From the NCBI GenBank assembly GCA_038502055.1, contig JAXRKN010000038.1, positions 1,860,001 through 1,924,000 of the forward strand: 64,000 nt of DNA, read 5' to 3'. Made by a program: the position numbers and the translations under genes. Source of the DNA: Tanytarsus gracilentus (taxonomy: Eukaryota; Arthropoda; Insecta; Diptera; Chironomidae). Positions 37,001 through 48,096 of the stretch are shown in pieces. Under the pieces are notes generated by a model. It was not told the origin of the DNA, made no database searches, and saw only the letters and a program-made list of their open reading frames with translations. Position 1 is the first letter of the stretch. Each line of letters begins with the position of its first letter.

Positions 37001-40000
37001 TAATTATGTTTTTTTTTATATATTTTTGATAAACATCGGAAGTTAAATTCATAGACCGACCACATGCATACATAGTTTATGTAGTAAAATTTTTCGAGGG
37101 CGTTTGCGAGAAGAAAAATTAAGTAAAAGTTCATTGATCGAAAAAATGGAAATCATTTTCTTAATGTTATCTTGGTGGTTGTAATTTTGGTGAGCTTATC
37201 GGTGACGGCGGCACTAAAATGAGAAAAACAAAAATTTCAATTCCCTTCAAAACGAGTAAACATTTCCATTTAGATTGCCCAAATTAGCTTTTATTATTAC
37301 AATTTATATTTATTTATTTTTTCGAGAGAAAATTAAATCAGAACTTTTATTAATATTTTCATCTCTCTCGCACTGCCGCTCAGTAATGCATTTAAGTAAT
37401 GACGATAAACGGCTTCCATGCATCATCATATGCATATTCATTAAAATTGGGCTCTGAACTCTGCAGGTTGATGGTTTTTCCTCTCTCTCTCTCACACACA
37501 TTGCACATCGTAGTGAGAAATTCAATTTTAACCCAATAAAATTTCAATTAAAAATCCCTGAAATTCGATCGATTGATTGCCATTTTTGGGCATCTCCATA
37601 TATATGAATGTACAAAATTCCTGATAGTGTGTTAAGAGCATGTCAAACATAAGTATTCACATAGAGAAAATTTAGAGACTTTTTTCAGTCAATGTGTATG
37701 TGATTTAAACTTGAGATAAATTTAATCGCCTTCACTTTGAGATCTAATCAAATATTTCAATTTACAGACAAGCCTTGAGCAAGCATGAGCCAGTCTATCA
37801 GGCAATCTGGGCAAACACAACAGACTTTGATGAAGTCCTAATTTCTCCCGTCATGCTGCAGGATCACATGCCCGATACGGTCTTATCGGCTCTGGAGAAA
37901 GTGAGTCTTTCGTGACCGTACAAAACTTCTTGTTTGTCATATTTGTGATTGCCATTTGTCAAAATACACTTTGTGATTTAAAATTAATATTTTTGCATTT
38001 GCTTTAACTTTTTTATAGAGGAATTTTATACAATTTTTATGAATTTTTGATAAATGCTTTTTATGTGTCAATATGCTGCTATTTTAGTTTAATTTGAATG
38101 AGATTAATTTGTGATAAAGTTTTGCAGACCGTCGAACCTGTATGTGCTTAGATTAATTATAATTTTAAAATATTAAAAATCGACATGGAGAAAAATTATT
38201 GTTAGAATTTGAATTTAAATCTCCAATAAAATTTCAACTGATTTTCAATGTCCACACGTGGTTAAAAAAATAGTTTGCATGCAGATTCGACTGGAGCTTA
38301 ACCTACTTTTTATTTAGTTTTATGCTTTTCCCGTTTCACAAAAGCTTTGGCATAAAGATGCAAGCTCATCCACTTAAAACTGCCATAACGTCCACCTGAA
38401 AAACCTCCGCTGTTACTCTTTGCATATAGTTTTTAAGCTTTCTTCCGCTTTACTATTTGCTCTTAATTTTTCCTCTCCAACAACCCTCCAATTTGTACAC
38501 ATTCAGAGTCGTGTTTTTTCGCCATCAAAATGCTTGCGAATAAAATCACAAAGTTTATGTTTTTGTGTTTGTTCTTTTCGTTAACCACATTTTTACAAAT
38601 TGCTCGAGAGTTCTCCTGATAGAAATTAATTGTGTTTAAATGTTGAATGAACAAGAATAAAAATAATAACATAAAAATTGCTCCTGCTCTGTCTGTCCCC
38701 ATTAATTTTGAATTATTGGCTTTCATTTGAAAATAAATAAAATTGAATTGGCTTTCATATATTTCAACTTCTTTCACTCTATTTTTAATGCTCTCTGTCT
38801 TTTTTAATCATAATTCATTTTTTACACAACAAAAAAAGCTACATAGATAAAAAGTTCATTAATTTATTTTTCAACTAAGCATTTCTTCCCCTCAGAGTGC
38901 TTCAAACTTTATAAATAGAAATCTAAACAAGTTTTAAAATCGCTTTTATCAGTAAATAAAAAAAGAAAGTGAACAAAATTATTCATTCAAGAAACAAATT
39001 TTCCCCCCTTCGCACCACGTTTAGGTTTTTCATTACCTTCAATCAAAAGATGATCGATTGATAAAATGGAGAAATGATGAGTCGACGTACAATGATGTCA
39101 GGTATTCATGTGATTTTTGAAGCAAATTTTTCTTTTTTTTCTCTTCCCTTTAGTTTAAATTTTTTCTTTCTCGCATAAAACATTTAAAGCGTTTTTTTCA
39201 TTTTTTATGATTTTCCTACCCACTTTTCTTCGCCTCTTCACCTCTTTATACCAATTTATGATTTTCTCAACTTTGACATACATATTTTAATTTCAGAGGG
39301 TGGACACGGAAGAAACCCGTCATTTGGCATAGAAGAGCAAAGTTCTGTCGTCTGTCTGAGTGATTTAAATGCCACCGTGGGATTCAAATACTTTTTTTTA
39401 TACCGAAATGTCTTGTCCACCCTCTGTTAATTCAATTTTTTTTCGTGCATAAGTAGAGTTTTTGGATGTGAAAGTTATACATTTTGATTTTCCGTTTTTT
39501 TTGTAATAAAATGCAAGCGTTTACTTTATAATTTTCAACAAAAATATTTTCTTTTTATCGTTGGCCAGTTAAATATTTTAATGTTGCTAAATTAATACAA
39601 AATGATTTTCAATGGGTGAGTAGTAGAGAAATTTTTCGTAGTTTTTAGTTGATGTAGTAAAATATATTTAGGATTGATGTTGAAGTAAATGCACGCGATT
39701 TTTTAACTATATAAATATTTGCCTTTTTACCGTTCATTCACACACATAAAATAAATCATTGATCCAAAAAATTTATTACTGCGATGGTAAAAATTGTCAA
39801 GGGATAGTGAATTGATTAGTTTTCTCAAAAAAAAATCAATAAACCATTCCTTGGTGACATTATCGGAAAAAAAAAATCTTGATAGAGTCCGAAAAGTGTC
39901 TGAATTTTTAAATTGCGCTATTTTGCTACAAAACAACATGAAAAATGATCTCACTCAATGGCTCATGTCTCTAAATTATCAATCATTCTTTCCCTCTCCT

Positions 40001-41689
40001 CCCTCGATGCATGTAAATGAATGACGAATATAGGTTGTAACGACTTTTGGACCGCGCAAGCCTCAACGCAAAATTTATTCATCTTCCACGGTGTCGGAAC
40101 CATCAATCAATTCACTATCGAAAGAAACATCAACCTTACAACATCATCATCATGTACAACAGAAATTGCCGAGTCCTCCCGTGTCATCCAAGTCACCAAA
40201 CTCGCAGAGGGTGCTATTAGAGACGTCATTCAATTCGCCACCGATGAATGGAACGAGAGAAATGCAAAATGGGCTGAGAGCCAAGAATGAAGTTCAGCGG
40301 AGAGCATCAGCAAAACCAACGAAAAACGTTGCGTTTAGCAGCAACAATGGCACAGCTTATCCTCGCTATAAGCCAACGACACTCTCTCTATGCGAGACTC
40401 GTCCGAATCCATTTGAAGGCAGAATCGTGGATCTTATTCATGACGATTGGTTTGGATTAGCACCGCTGGCAGAGGCGGAGACACTCTCAGAAATTTCAAG
40501 TATTAGTTCACGCGCCAGCATAAGTGCTCTAAATTTAAATCTCTCGAATAGCATTGAAACGTTCTTGAATAAGGTCACGAGCAACATAAAAACACCAACA
40601 CCACCGCCAAATCAACCGACACCAGATATCTACGACTCTCAACTCGCCACTCCACCGCTTGTCATGCGGCGAACACCAAAGTTTAGCGAAAATCTTGCGA
40701 CATGTGCATCAGATTGGAAATCACAAAATAGCTACAAGCGTATGGGCAAAATCTTCCTTACTAATCCGACCGCAAACGGATCTGAAAGCGACGACGAGGA
40801 TGTTGGCAGCTTTGGAACTGCCGAAAGTTTGCCAAAAGGATGTTGCAATAATAATAATGATAATAACAATAAAAATAACATTAAGAGTGCTAAAGACGAA
40901 GCCAAAGATTGGAAATCTGCCGATAACATTGACAATGAACATGATCTTAGATACAATAATCGAAAATTCACAGTAAGTGATACGCTCATGATGAGTGACT
41001 GCAAATCACAATGTCCTGTATGTCCATGCACGAAATTGCCACCGGAAGATTGTTGCTTTAAAATCGAGCATATAGCATGCATTATGGCGAGTGCTCAGGA
41101 GAAATATTCGCTAACGACAAGTTCCAGTGATACTTACTATTCCCTAACCGGTTCCGAGTGTGGTTTCTTACAGAATGGAACAAAAGTTTTACTCTCAAAA
41201 TTGGGCACATATGAGGAAGAAACGCTGACGTGTGAAGTGCCTCACGACTCAATCACACTCAATGCAACCGCAATCTCATCCATTACACGCTCGGGCATTC
41301 TAGAATCTCATTTTCCCGTCTATTTTGACTCAAGCGATGAACGGTCCTCATTATTATCTCACGAAAATAGTCCCAGTCAAAAGAGTAATAGTCAACGAAA
41401 GGCCGTCCGCTATTCGCAAGGTGGCGGCGGCAGTAATAGTGCAATAAGAAAAAAGTCAAGTGAAGATTTTTCCGGCTTCTCTCGGAACGAATCGTTGCCA
41501 TTATTATCAAATCTAGTGGAAAAGTCATCGCCAACTAACTACATGAAACGAAAGAAAATGATTTACCCGATATGCCATACGCCTCCAATTATACAGCAAT
41601 CACCGAAAATTATTCCCGTTACAAATCACTCACGATCCACTCCAGTAAGCATGAGTAATTTATATGTTTTTAATGAAAGTAATGTTTAA
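34014..41689 (+). CDS. inaE: sn-1-specific diacylglycerol lipase alpha (inaE)
   Basis: Membrane serine lipase that cleaves diacylglycerol to 2-monoacylglycerol; in Drosophila inaE supports phototransduction TRP channels. Exons: 34014-34108, 34197-34303, 34381-34485, 34551-35050, 35109-36031, 36108-36284, 37768-37900 and 40034-41689, totalling 2889 bases (962 residues). The N terminus MPGIVIFQRRWSVGSDDLV is the family signature. Four membrane segments follow in roughly residues 19-175, then FFRDLDVVPSDVVAGLVLL. The alpha/beta hydrolase core has the nucleophile elbow GHSLG (Ser479), Asp531 in GKDVVPRIG and a likely catalytic His627 in PPGRIVHIV. The long last exon encodes a 552-codon low-complexity cytoplasmic tail with asparagine runs (NNNNDNNNKNN) and a CPVCPC motif. 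Intron 6 (36285-37767) and intron 7 (37901-40033) are unusually long for this window. A 12-base microexon (38128-38139) may be included in some transcripts. Confidence 0.95.
36285..37767 (+). other. Long intron 6 of inaE
   Basis: 1483-base intron with a GTAAGT donor and a TTTACAG acceptor. It carries pyrimidine-rich tracts (CTCTCTTT-type at about 36600-36640 and 37478-37498). No exon-like open frame with good splice borders was found. Confidence 0.7.
38128..38139 (+). other. Candidate 12-base in-frame microexon of inaE
   Basis: TTTTGCAG precedes and GTATGT follows the 12 bases ACCGTCGAACCT, which encode Thr-Val-Glu-Pro. Both neighbouring inaE exons meet in phase 0, so inclusion adds exactly four residues between LSALEK and VVTTFGPR without changing frame. 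No transcript evidence is available to me. Confidence 0.35.
39294..39426. mobile_element. 133-bp MITE-like element in inaE intron 7
   Basis: The ends are perfect 13-base inverted copies: CAGAGGGTGGACA at 39294-39306 and its complement at 39414-39426. The CAGAG start resembles hAT-type termini, but a clean 8-base duplication is not present: the flanks share only TTAATT, offset by one base. There is no coding capacity. The left end supplies a TTTCAG that could act as a cryptic 3' splice site. Confidence 0.7.
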
Positions 41690-42744
41690 GGGAGATAGGA
41701 CGACACGTGATTACTTTTGCATGAAATTCTAAAAATTTTAAAGTCCTTTTTTGGTTCCTAAAAGTAGATTAACTTGTCTCTACGTAGTAAAATGAATTTT
41801 AGTATAGCAACAATTTTCTACCGAAGAAAAACTTTCCACAACCAAATCGTAGCGGCATAAAACTTTCTACAACTAAACTCTATCTCTCTCCTACAAACCT
41901 AAAATACTCAATTCTTGTTAGTTGGAATTATGAAAAGTTAACTAAATCTTAGAAAAAAAATATTGTAGCATCAAACTATTGATCTTTCGCTATCATACAT
42001 AAAACTCTTTCCTATCTAATTCCATTCCAAATTACTCTTCTTGTTCATACTAAAAATCTATGTAATTCTCTGTCTGTCATCCCTCTTTCTCTCTCCTCCC
42101 ATAATTTGATTCCTTCCAAAAGAAAAAAATAACACTTAAAAAATATGAGATCTTATAAATTTAAAAAGATATTTATTCATCTATAAAATGATATTTAGAA
42201 TGATGATTTTATTGATCGGATGAGATGACAAAAAAACTAGTTTCAATTAATTGAGAAAATGATGTGCTAATTGATAATAACTTAATTTATTTAATAAAAA
42301 AGATCTAGTAAAAAAGCAGCAAAAATGTATTAACTATGAAGAAGTTGTGGTGATTTGAATAAAGATTTATTACTGAAATACAATGCAAGGTTTTTCAAAA
42401 TATTTTTCTTTCAGAGCTTAAAATTAACTTTATGAGGGTGGAAGCCACCCACGTTAATGTTTTGATAAATTTTTTTAAAGCATAATTTAAATGACAAAAT
42501 TCTTCCCTGATTACTTCAAATAGATTTCATCGACAGCGTGTGAAATTTATTTAAAACTGAAAAGATTTTTTTTGTTCAACCATGTGCGCAGTGAGAATCC
42601 GTTAAAATTCAAAAACCATTCAACTCTACAAAATTGGGAAATTGCATCACCCTGTGGCACAACTCAAATTCCTATTTTGATTTTTTTGTTAGTTCGTAAA
42701 GCTATCTCTAATAAATAAAATTTTATTTTTAAAAAAACTTAGTG
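41690..42744. other. inaE 3' UTR and inaE/NUDT8 intergenic
   Basis: About 1 kb, AT-rich. A likely inaE poly(A) signal AATAAA is at 42358-42363. A compound hairpin with GC-rich stem lies at 42423-42458. The NUDT8-like gene starts about 290 bases after that. Confidence 0.6.
42423..42458. repeat. Compound hairpin with GGGTGG stem
   Basis: GGGTGG-AAG-CCACCC forms a perfect 6-base GC-rich stem with a 3-base loop (42436-42450). It is enclosed by ATTAAC (42423-42428) and GTTAAT (42453-42458), which also pair. It stands out in AT-rich surroundings, 60 bases after the likely inaE poly(A) signal. Function unknown. Confidence 0.5.
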
Positions 42745-43675
42745 ATGACGATGAAATCTTCACTTGTCATTCATCAGACTTTTAAGCTTTTAAGACGAAG
42801 CTACAGTAAGTTAGGTGTTGAGACGTTGCTGAGTGAAGACAATAAGATAAAAACGCTGGACAGTTTTAAAAAATTGACAAAATTGAGATACGGCAAGAAG
42901 CCTCCAAGTCGGCATGCAGCTATTTTGGTTCCAATTTGCATATCACCCGATAATGAAATTAGTGTCCTCTACACTGTTCGAAGTAGCAAATTAAGAACGC
43001 ACAAGGGACAAATTGCTTTCCCAGGTAATTTATTTTTCACAGCTTGCAGCAGCATGCGGATCATAAAATTTCACTTTTTTTTTAATTTTCATTGACCTGT
43101 TTTTCAAGTGCACTAACCTTTCTCTTGAAGTGAAATGCCCACGTATTAATGAAAAAATACATTCATTTATAGGTGGTGTTATGGATGATTCTGATGGACA
43201 TGAGATTGAATGTGCATTGAGAGAGACGCATGAGGAGATTGGCGTGAAACCGGAACTGATAAAAGTTTGGGGTCCTGGAAGTCAAATTACGCCCTCTTTC
43301 GAGACCTCAGTCGTGCCCGTCATTGCAGAAATTCGAAATTTTTCACCATCAATGCTCAAAGCGAATCCAGAGGAAGTCGATGAAATTTTTACGATAAGCC
43401 TTGAACGTCTTATCAATCCACAGTACGTTCGTCATACACAGTTTAGATCTTCATCGGGAAAGGGCTATGTAATGCCTTGCTATCTCGGCGGTCCTAAAAA
43501 ATTCTGGGGTATGACGGCTGTGGTGAGTGCTAATATTTTTTACTTATCTTATCGGCAAAAAAAATTAATTACTTTTCTCTTTTGACAGGTCACTCATTTT
43601 CTTCTATGTTCATTGCTTCCTGCCGAAATCTATCGTCACAAACTGCCGTTTATCGTGTCATATAGTGCTAAATAA
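42745..43675 (+). CDS. NUDT8-like mitochondrial CoA diphosphatase (Nudix)
   Basis: Nudix hydrolase of the coenzyme A diphosphatase branch (NUDT7/NUDT8), which splits CoA and its esters to 3',5'-ADP and phosphopantetheine. Exons: 42745-43024, 43173-43522 and 43589-43675, totalling 717 bases (238 residues). The N terminus (MTMKSSLVIHQTFKLLRRSYS) is basic and lacks acids, fitting a mitochondrial presequence; an upstream in-frame GTG was ignored. The upstream HKGQIAFPGG motif typical of CoA-type Nudix enzymes precedes the Nudix helix RETHEEIG (residues 110-117). The metal-binding REx2-3EE core is intact. The C-terminal WGMTAVVTHFLL is also family-typical. The lack of a peroxisomal C-terminal signal favours NUDT8 over NUDT7. 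The TAA stop lies inside an AATAAA hexamer. Confidence 0.85.
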
Positions 43676-43676
43676 A
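43671..43676 (+). terminator. AATAAA overlapping the NUDT8-like stop codon
   Basis: The final codons read GCT AAA TAA AAT, so the stop (43673-43675) is inside the hexamer. The next clear AATAAA is several hundred bases away, near 44337. If the overlapping signal is used the 3' UTR would be about 10-30 bases. Confidence 0.45.
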
Positions 43677-45151
43677 ATGTTTTGTAAAATGAGCAGCTTT
43701 GAGTTGTGATAAAAAAAATAATATGACCATAGACCAAAAATTAGACTCGTTAAAGTTTCAAAATTCACTTTTATTTTCTTTCAAAAGCATTTTTCGAAGT
43801 TGCTTCATATGACACATTTAATGGGACGAAAGTTAGAGAGAAATAATTCCTATAGAGACATTAGTTTAAAATTAATTTGAGGATTTTTCTGAAAATTATT
43901 TTAAGCGTCTTTTCAAGTTCCTAAAACTTAATTGCAAAACTTAATTTAGTAATCTCGAGATAATTTAGTTAAGAATCATCACAGAAATCAATTGCTTGTG
44001 ACATGACACCGAAAGAGAATTTATAAAATTTTCTCATTTTCTCAAGACGTTTAAAAATAATTTACAGCAAAAAAATCCTCATTACATGGTGGGTGAAAAT
44101 TCGAGCTCATTTTATAATTAATGTTTTAGTTTAATGTGGTGACATCATAGAGAGAATACGTAGACAATTCTATCGAGTATTACAGTTAATTAGCAAAAAA
44201 AAATATGTGAAAACAATTCTTTGGAAAAATACGATTTTATGAGCATGTGTTAATGTGTGACGAATTAGACTGCGATATTATTTATTTTCACATATGAACT
44301 TGTGTAATGTTAGTTAAATATCCGTTAATAGGCAAAATAAAATAAATACTTTGGGGAAAAAACTGGATTCGATGAGTTCTTAACACTTAAAAAATGCTCA
44401 TGGAAATTTTTATGTTAATTGTTTGTAGACTAGACATTTCTGGTTTTGACTGTTCATGAATCACTTGCGTGTTCTCAAATATTTTTTTTTTCATGATAAT
44501 GTCACTGACCTACACAATTCACACTCAAATCTCCATGCATGGTTCATTATCGTTAATACTTTTAAGTTCATATGACTGCTGCTTTACTAATCCTACTTTT
44601 TTTGAGAATGGTTGTAATACTGAATGACATCTATATGCTAGTTATTTTTTAAGGATACTATATAGCTAGTGAAATTCTTATTTGAGTTTTGAGCAAATGA
44701 CATTTTCCTGTTTTATCGTTCAGAAATTAAAAAAGGAACTTCGTTACGTACTTATGTGCTCATGTCGAGTAAAAAAAGGACTTAAATTATTCTTAAAATT
44801 ATGGCGAGACTTTAAAATGATTCCGTAACGTTAAAGCTTAAAGGAACAAAATAATCTCTCTCGATCACTGCTTACGATTTAAAAAAGGAACAAAAGCACA
44901 ACACTTGATTTTCATTTAAGCATAATTTCCTAAAGACCTACATCCATGAAAATTGATGATTTCTTAATTTTTTCTTTTCGCAAAACATTCATTCATACTT
45001 TAAGCACGAAATTTTTTATCACAGCATATTTTTGGTTAATAATTGCCAATTGATTTTTTCACGAGTTCAATTATCGCCTAAAAAATTTCAAAAGTAAAGC
45101 AATATAGAAATTGAAAAAATTAATGGAAGAACTAATCTAAAGAGGATACTT
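43676..45151. other. Intergenic, convergent 3' ends
   Basis: About 1.5 kb between the NUDT8-like gene (+) and the polyQ gene (-). AT-rich; random-looking open frames. I see no gene, RNA or repeat. Confidence 0.6.
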
Positions 45152-46630
45152 TTACTGTATTGTTTCGGGCTGATCAGCATTTTTCCAGTTATTTATCGAA
45201 ATGTGCGGCTTGGGAAGAAAATTGCGCAGCGTTTGAACGAGCTGAATGCTATCGTGCAATGTTTTCTGCAGTGACTCTGATTGCTTTCCATACGGCTTGA
45301 CCTGATAATTTAATTGATTAAACTTGAGCATGCTTGAAATTATTTAACACTCACCATTGATGGCCTAATAAATGCCTTCATTCTTGCCATATTTTTCATG
45401 AGTTCCGCAAAAGCACGAACGATTTTTTCTTGTCCTGGAATCATGCCGTCTCTCTGATCAAAACTAATTGGTTGAATATTTGGTGTTATCCAATTATTGT
45501 GGAGCAATTCTCTATTAGAGCTCGCGTAGGAACCAGCCGAATAAGTTTCAATTCCGTCGTACGAAGGACGTCTAGTAAAATCCATAGTTTTAGTGTGATT
45601 ATGATGAACTTGCGGTATCATGCTTGCAGCTGGATTAATTTGGCTGGGAAGAACCGGATTGGCTTGACTGTTGGCCTGAATGATTGCCGCCACTGTCTCA
45701 TAATGTTTTTTATCTAGTTGCTGCATGACACGTTGCTTCTCTAAATTCTCAATTGACTGATGATTAATGCGATGATTTTGCTGCTGCTGCAAAATTTGTT
45801 GGGTAATTTGCTGATTGGTCAATGGACGACTCAATTTCGTTGCATCGATGGGCGGCTGCATTATAAGTGGCGAACGAGTTGGTGTCGGTGATATTCCATA
45901 CTCATTCATGTTGATATTCATATTATTCATAGGCGGTGGTGGAACGAAGTTTTGATGATGTTGTTGTTGCTGCTGCTGTTGCTCAAAGCTTGGTCCTTTG
46001 AATGAGTTTGTCTGAAATCTGCATGAATTTGAGGGGCATGATGAGACAACTTCGACTATAAAATCACGATCGAAGCCAAAATTTTCCTTTCCACACGAGT
46101 AACTTTCGTAAATGCTCTTGATTGTTGCATCGAGGTTTAGGTGAATGCCTCCAGGGCCTAAAAAAGATTTTCATTTTAAAACTTGAATTTTATAAATTGA
46201 ATTTTTTTTGCATCCACCTTGACAGTGTTTTAGGAACACGGCATTTGAGTAATGCTCATAAGGTAAAATAATTTTTCCTGTATCACGGTGCACCAATCTT
46301 GCTTGCGAGTCAATTGCTATCTTGGTTGATAATGCTCTGGAAAATTTTAAACAAAAATTTTTTAATTGATGAAAATTTTTCGTCTCGAGAATTTTAATTT
46401 TAAAAAAGAGCTTACTGAAGAAAATTAATGGATATATTTTCAGTTGAAATTAGATTGACTAATTCTATCGTGGCTTGGCCTTTGTTACTGAGGAAGATTT
46501 GAAGGACTCTATATAACTTTTCTGTAATAATTGGATAATTATCCATCTCGCCAGACAATAAAAGAGGAAAAAGGCGAAAACTCCTCAAGGCGTTGAAACT
46601 CATCAAATTTTCTCGATTTTCCATGCGCAT
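45152..46630 (-). CDS. Unrecognised protein with polyQ centre
   Basis: Not recognised. Exons on the minus strand: 46416-46630, 46218-46336, 45355-46157 and 45152-45301, totalling 1287 bases (428 residues). ATG is at 46630, with a second in-frame ATG two codons on. The N-terminal 170 residues look like a folded, conserved domain (FPLLLSGEMDNYPIITEKLY, then TGKIILPYEHYSNAVFLKHC, GPGGIHLNLDATIKSIYESY and DRDFIVEVVSSCPSNSCRF). A glutamine/asparagine/proline-rich, probably disordered centre follows (about 175-300). The C terminus (about 345-428) is helical and again conserved-looking (KIVRAFAELMKNMARMKAFI, then KPYGKQSESLQKTLHDSIQL). No signal peptide or membrane span is seen. The layout suggests a nuclear co-factor, but this is a guess. 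It shares a 179-base divergent promoter with NUBPL. Confidence 0.7.
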
Positions 46631-46809
46631 GCATGCATGAAAATAAAATAGAATTTAGATTTGAGTGAAGATGCCTAGAAATTTTCAGCTCGTTTTTCGC
46701 AAAAAATCTCTCCAAAAATAAGAAGAAGAAAAATATTTTTGTTTGTTTTTATTCAAGCGAGTTAAAATATAAAATTTGCCGAAAATATAAAAACTTTGAG
46801 CCCTAAAAA
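46631..46809. promoter_or_regulatory. Divergent promoter of polyQ gene and NUBPL
   Basis: Only 179 bases separate the two start codons. A GCATGCATGCAT stretch lies at its left edge (46629-46638). No TATA box is evident. Shared promoter use is inferred from distance. Confidence 0.5.
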
Positions 46810-47903
46810 ATGATCAAATCTGCATTTAGAAATGTTGGCCTTTTCCAGACAATTAAGGTTCGCTAAAAATAAATCCTTAAAAACTTTAAATTATTAAACT
46901 TTTATAATTTAGCGATTTTACTGTACACCGAAAGACCTTAAAAGCGCAAAGAAACTCGATGCGAGACAAATTGAGTTAATGGCACGGTCATTGCCACATA
47001 GAAAAAGATTGCAGGATGTTGGAAATATCATTGTTGTTGCGTCTGGAAAAGGAGGAGTTGGAAAGACGACTACAGCTGTTAATTTAGCTGTTGCCTTATC
47101 AGCGCAAGGAAAGAGTGTTGGTATACTCGATGGAGATATTTTTGGACCAACAGTTCCGCTCATGATGAACGTCAAAGAGACACCACTAACCGATGAGAAT
47201 AACATGATTATTCCCCCAATTAATTATGGCATTAAATGGTAAAAAATTAGCTATAATTAATAATTGTGCGTAATAAGAGTAATTTTAGTCTTTCGATGGG
47301 ATTACTAATGGATGACTCATCTGCTGTTATTTGGCGTGGACCATTGGTGATGTCAGCTCTTCAACGTTTGCTGAAAGGTGCCGTTTGGGTGTGTAATAAT
47401 ATTAATTGTTAATGAATTAATATTACTTACAAGATTTTTTTAAGGGTCCACTTGACATTCTTATAATCGACACACCACCAGGCACTGGCGACGTTCATCT
47501 TTCGCTCTCACAAAATGTTCCAATATCGGGAGTAATTCTCGTTAGTACACCACAAACAGCCGCACTGAATGTGTCCAGGAGAGGCGCTGATATGTATAAG
47601 ACACTCAAAGTACCCATCATCGGGATCATTGAAAACATGTCATATGTCGTATGCGAAAGTTGTGGAAAAGAAAATATTTTATATACAAATGCAATCGAAG
47701 CATTTACAAAAGAGCTCGACATTGATGTTCTCGGAAAAATTCCACTGGAAAAGGAAATCATCAATTGCTGTGAAGCTGGCACTCCATCATGCATTAAATT
47801 TCCCGAAGCCAAATTTTCCGAATCATACAGAAATATTGCGAAAACGGTGATTGGTTATTTGGATAGTTATGACGAAATCGCAAATAAAAAATCGAGTGGC
47901 TAA
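46810..47903 (+). CDS. NUBPL: NUBPL/Ind1, mitochondrial Fe-S P-loop protein
   Basis: Mrp/NBP35-family ATPase that delivers Fe-S clusters during assembly of respiratory complex I in mitochondria. Exons: 46810-46857, 46913-47238, 47289-47388 and 47445-47903, totalling 933 bases (310 residues). The basic N terminus (MIKSAFRNVGLFQTIK) fits an import sequence. The deviant Walker A SGKGGVGKTT spans residues 60-69. GILDGDIFGPTVPLMM, VIWRGPLVMSALQRLL and IDTPPGTGDVHL follow, as in the family. The cluster-binding CxxC is CESC at residues 228-231. The first intron has an atypical donor (GTTCGC), chosen because it alone joins the presequence to the P-loop exon in frame. An AATAAA is at 47936-47941. SCYL3 starts 193 bases downstream on the same strand. 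Confidence 0.92.
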
Positions 47904-48096
47904 AAGAGGTATTAATGAGAACACGTGGTCGATGCAATAAAAATTTAAAAATTGGAAGAAAATTAAGTTTAAAATTAGTAACGGCTTTTCCCGCAACTTG
48001 ATAAATTCAAATTTCTAGTTTATTTTCATCAAGTTTCAGCTCCCTTTAATGTAAGATTTTTTTTGTTGAAGAAAAATTTAAAGGAAATTTCTTTAA

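Larger units (their letters stand above)
37901..40033 (+). other. Long intron 7 of inaE
   Basis: 2133-base intron, GTGAGT donor. It contains the possible microexon at 38128-38139 and the 133-base transposon at 39294-39426. The rest is AT-rich with no convincing exon. Confidence 0.7.

Noticed and set aside
39294..39426. Clean 8-base hAT target duplication around the small element
   Set aside because: The flanks share only TTAATT, shifted by one base, so a true 8-base duplication cannot be claimed.
40021..40290. Overlapping plus-strand open frame at the start of the last inaE exon
   Set aside because: It is an out-of-frame shadow of the inaE coding exon, which has a clear acceptor and in-frame continuity.
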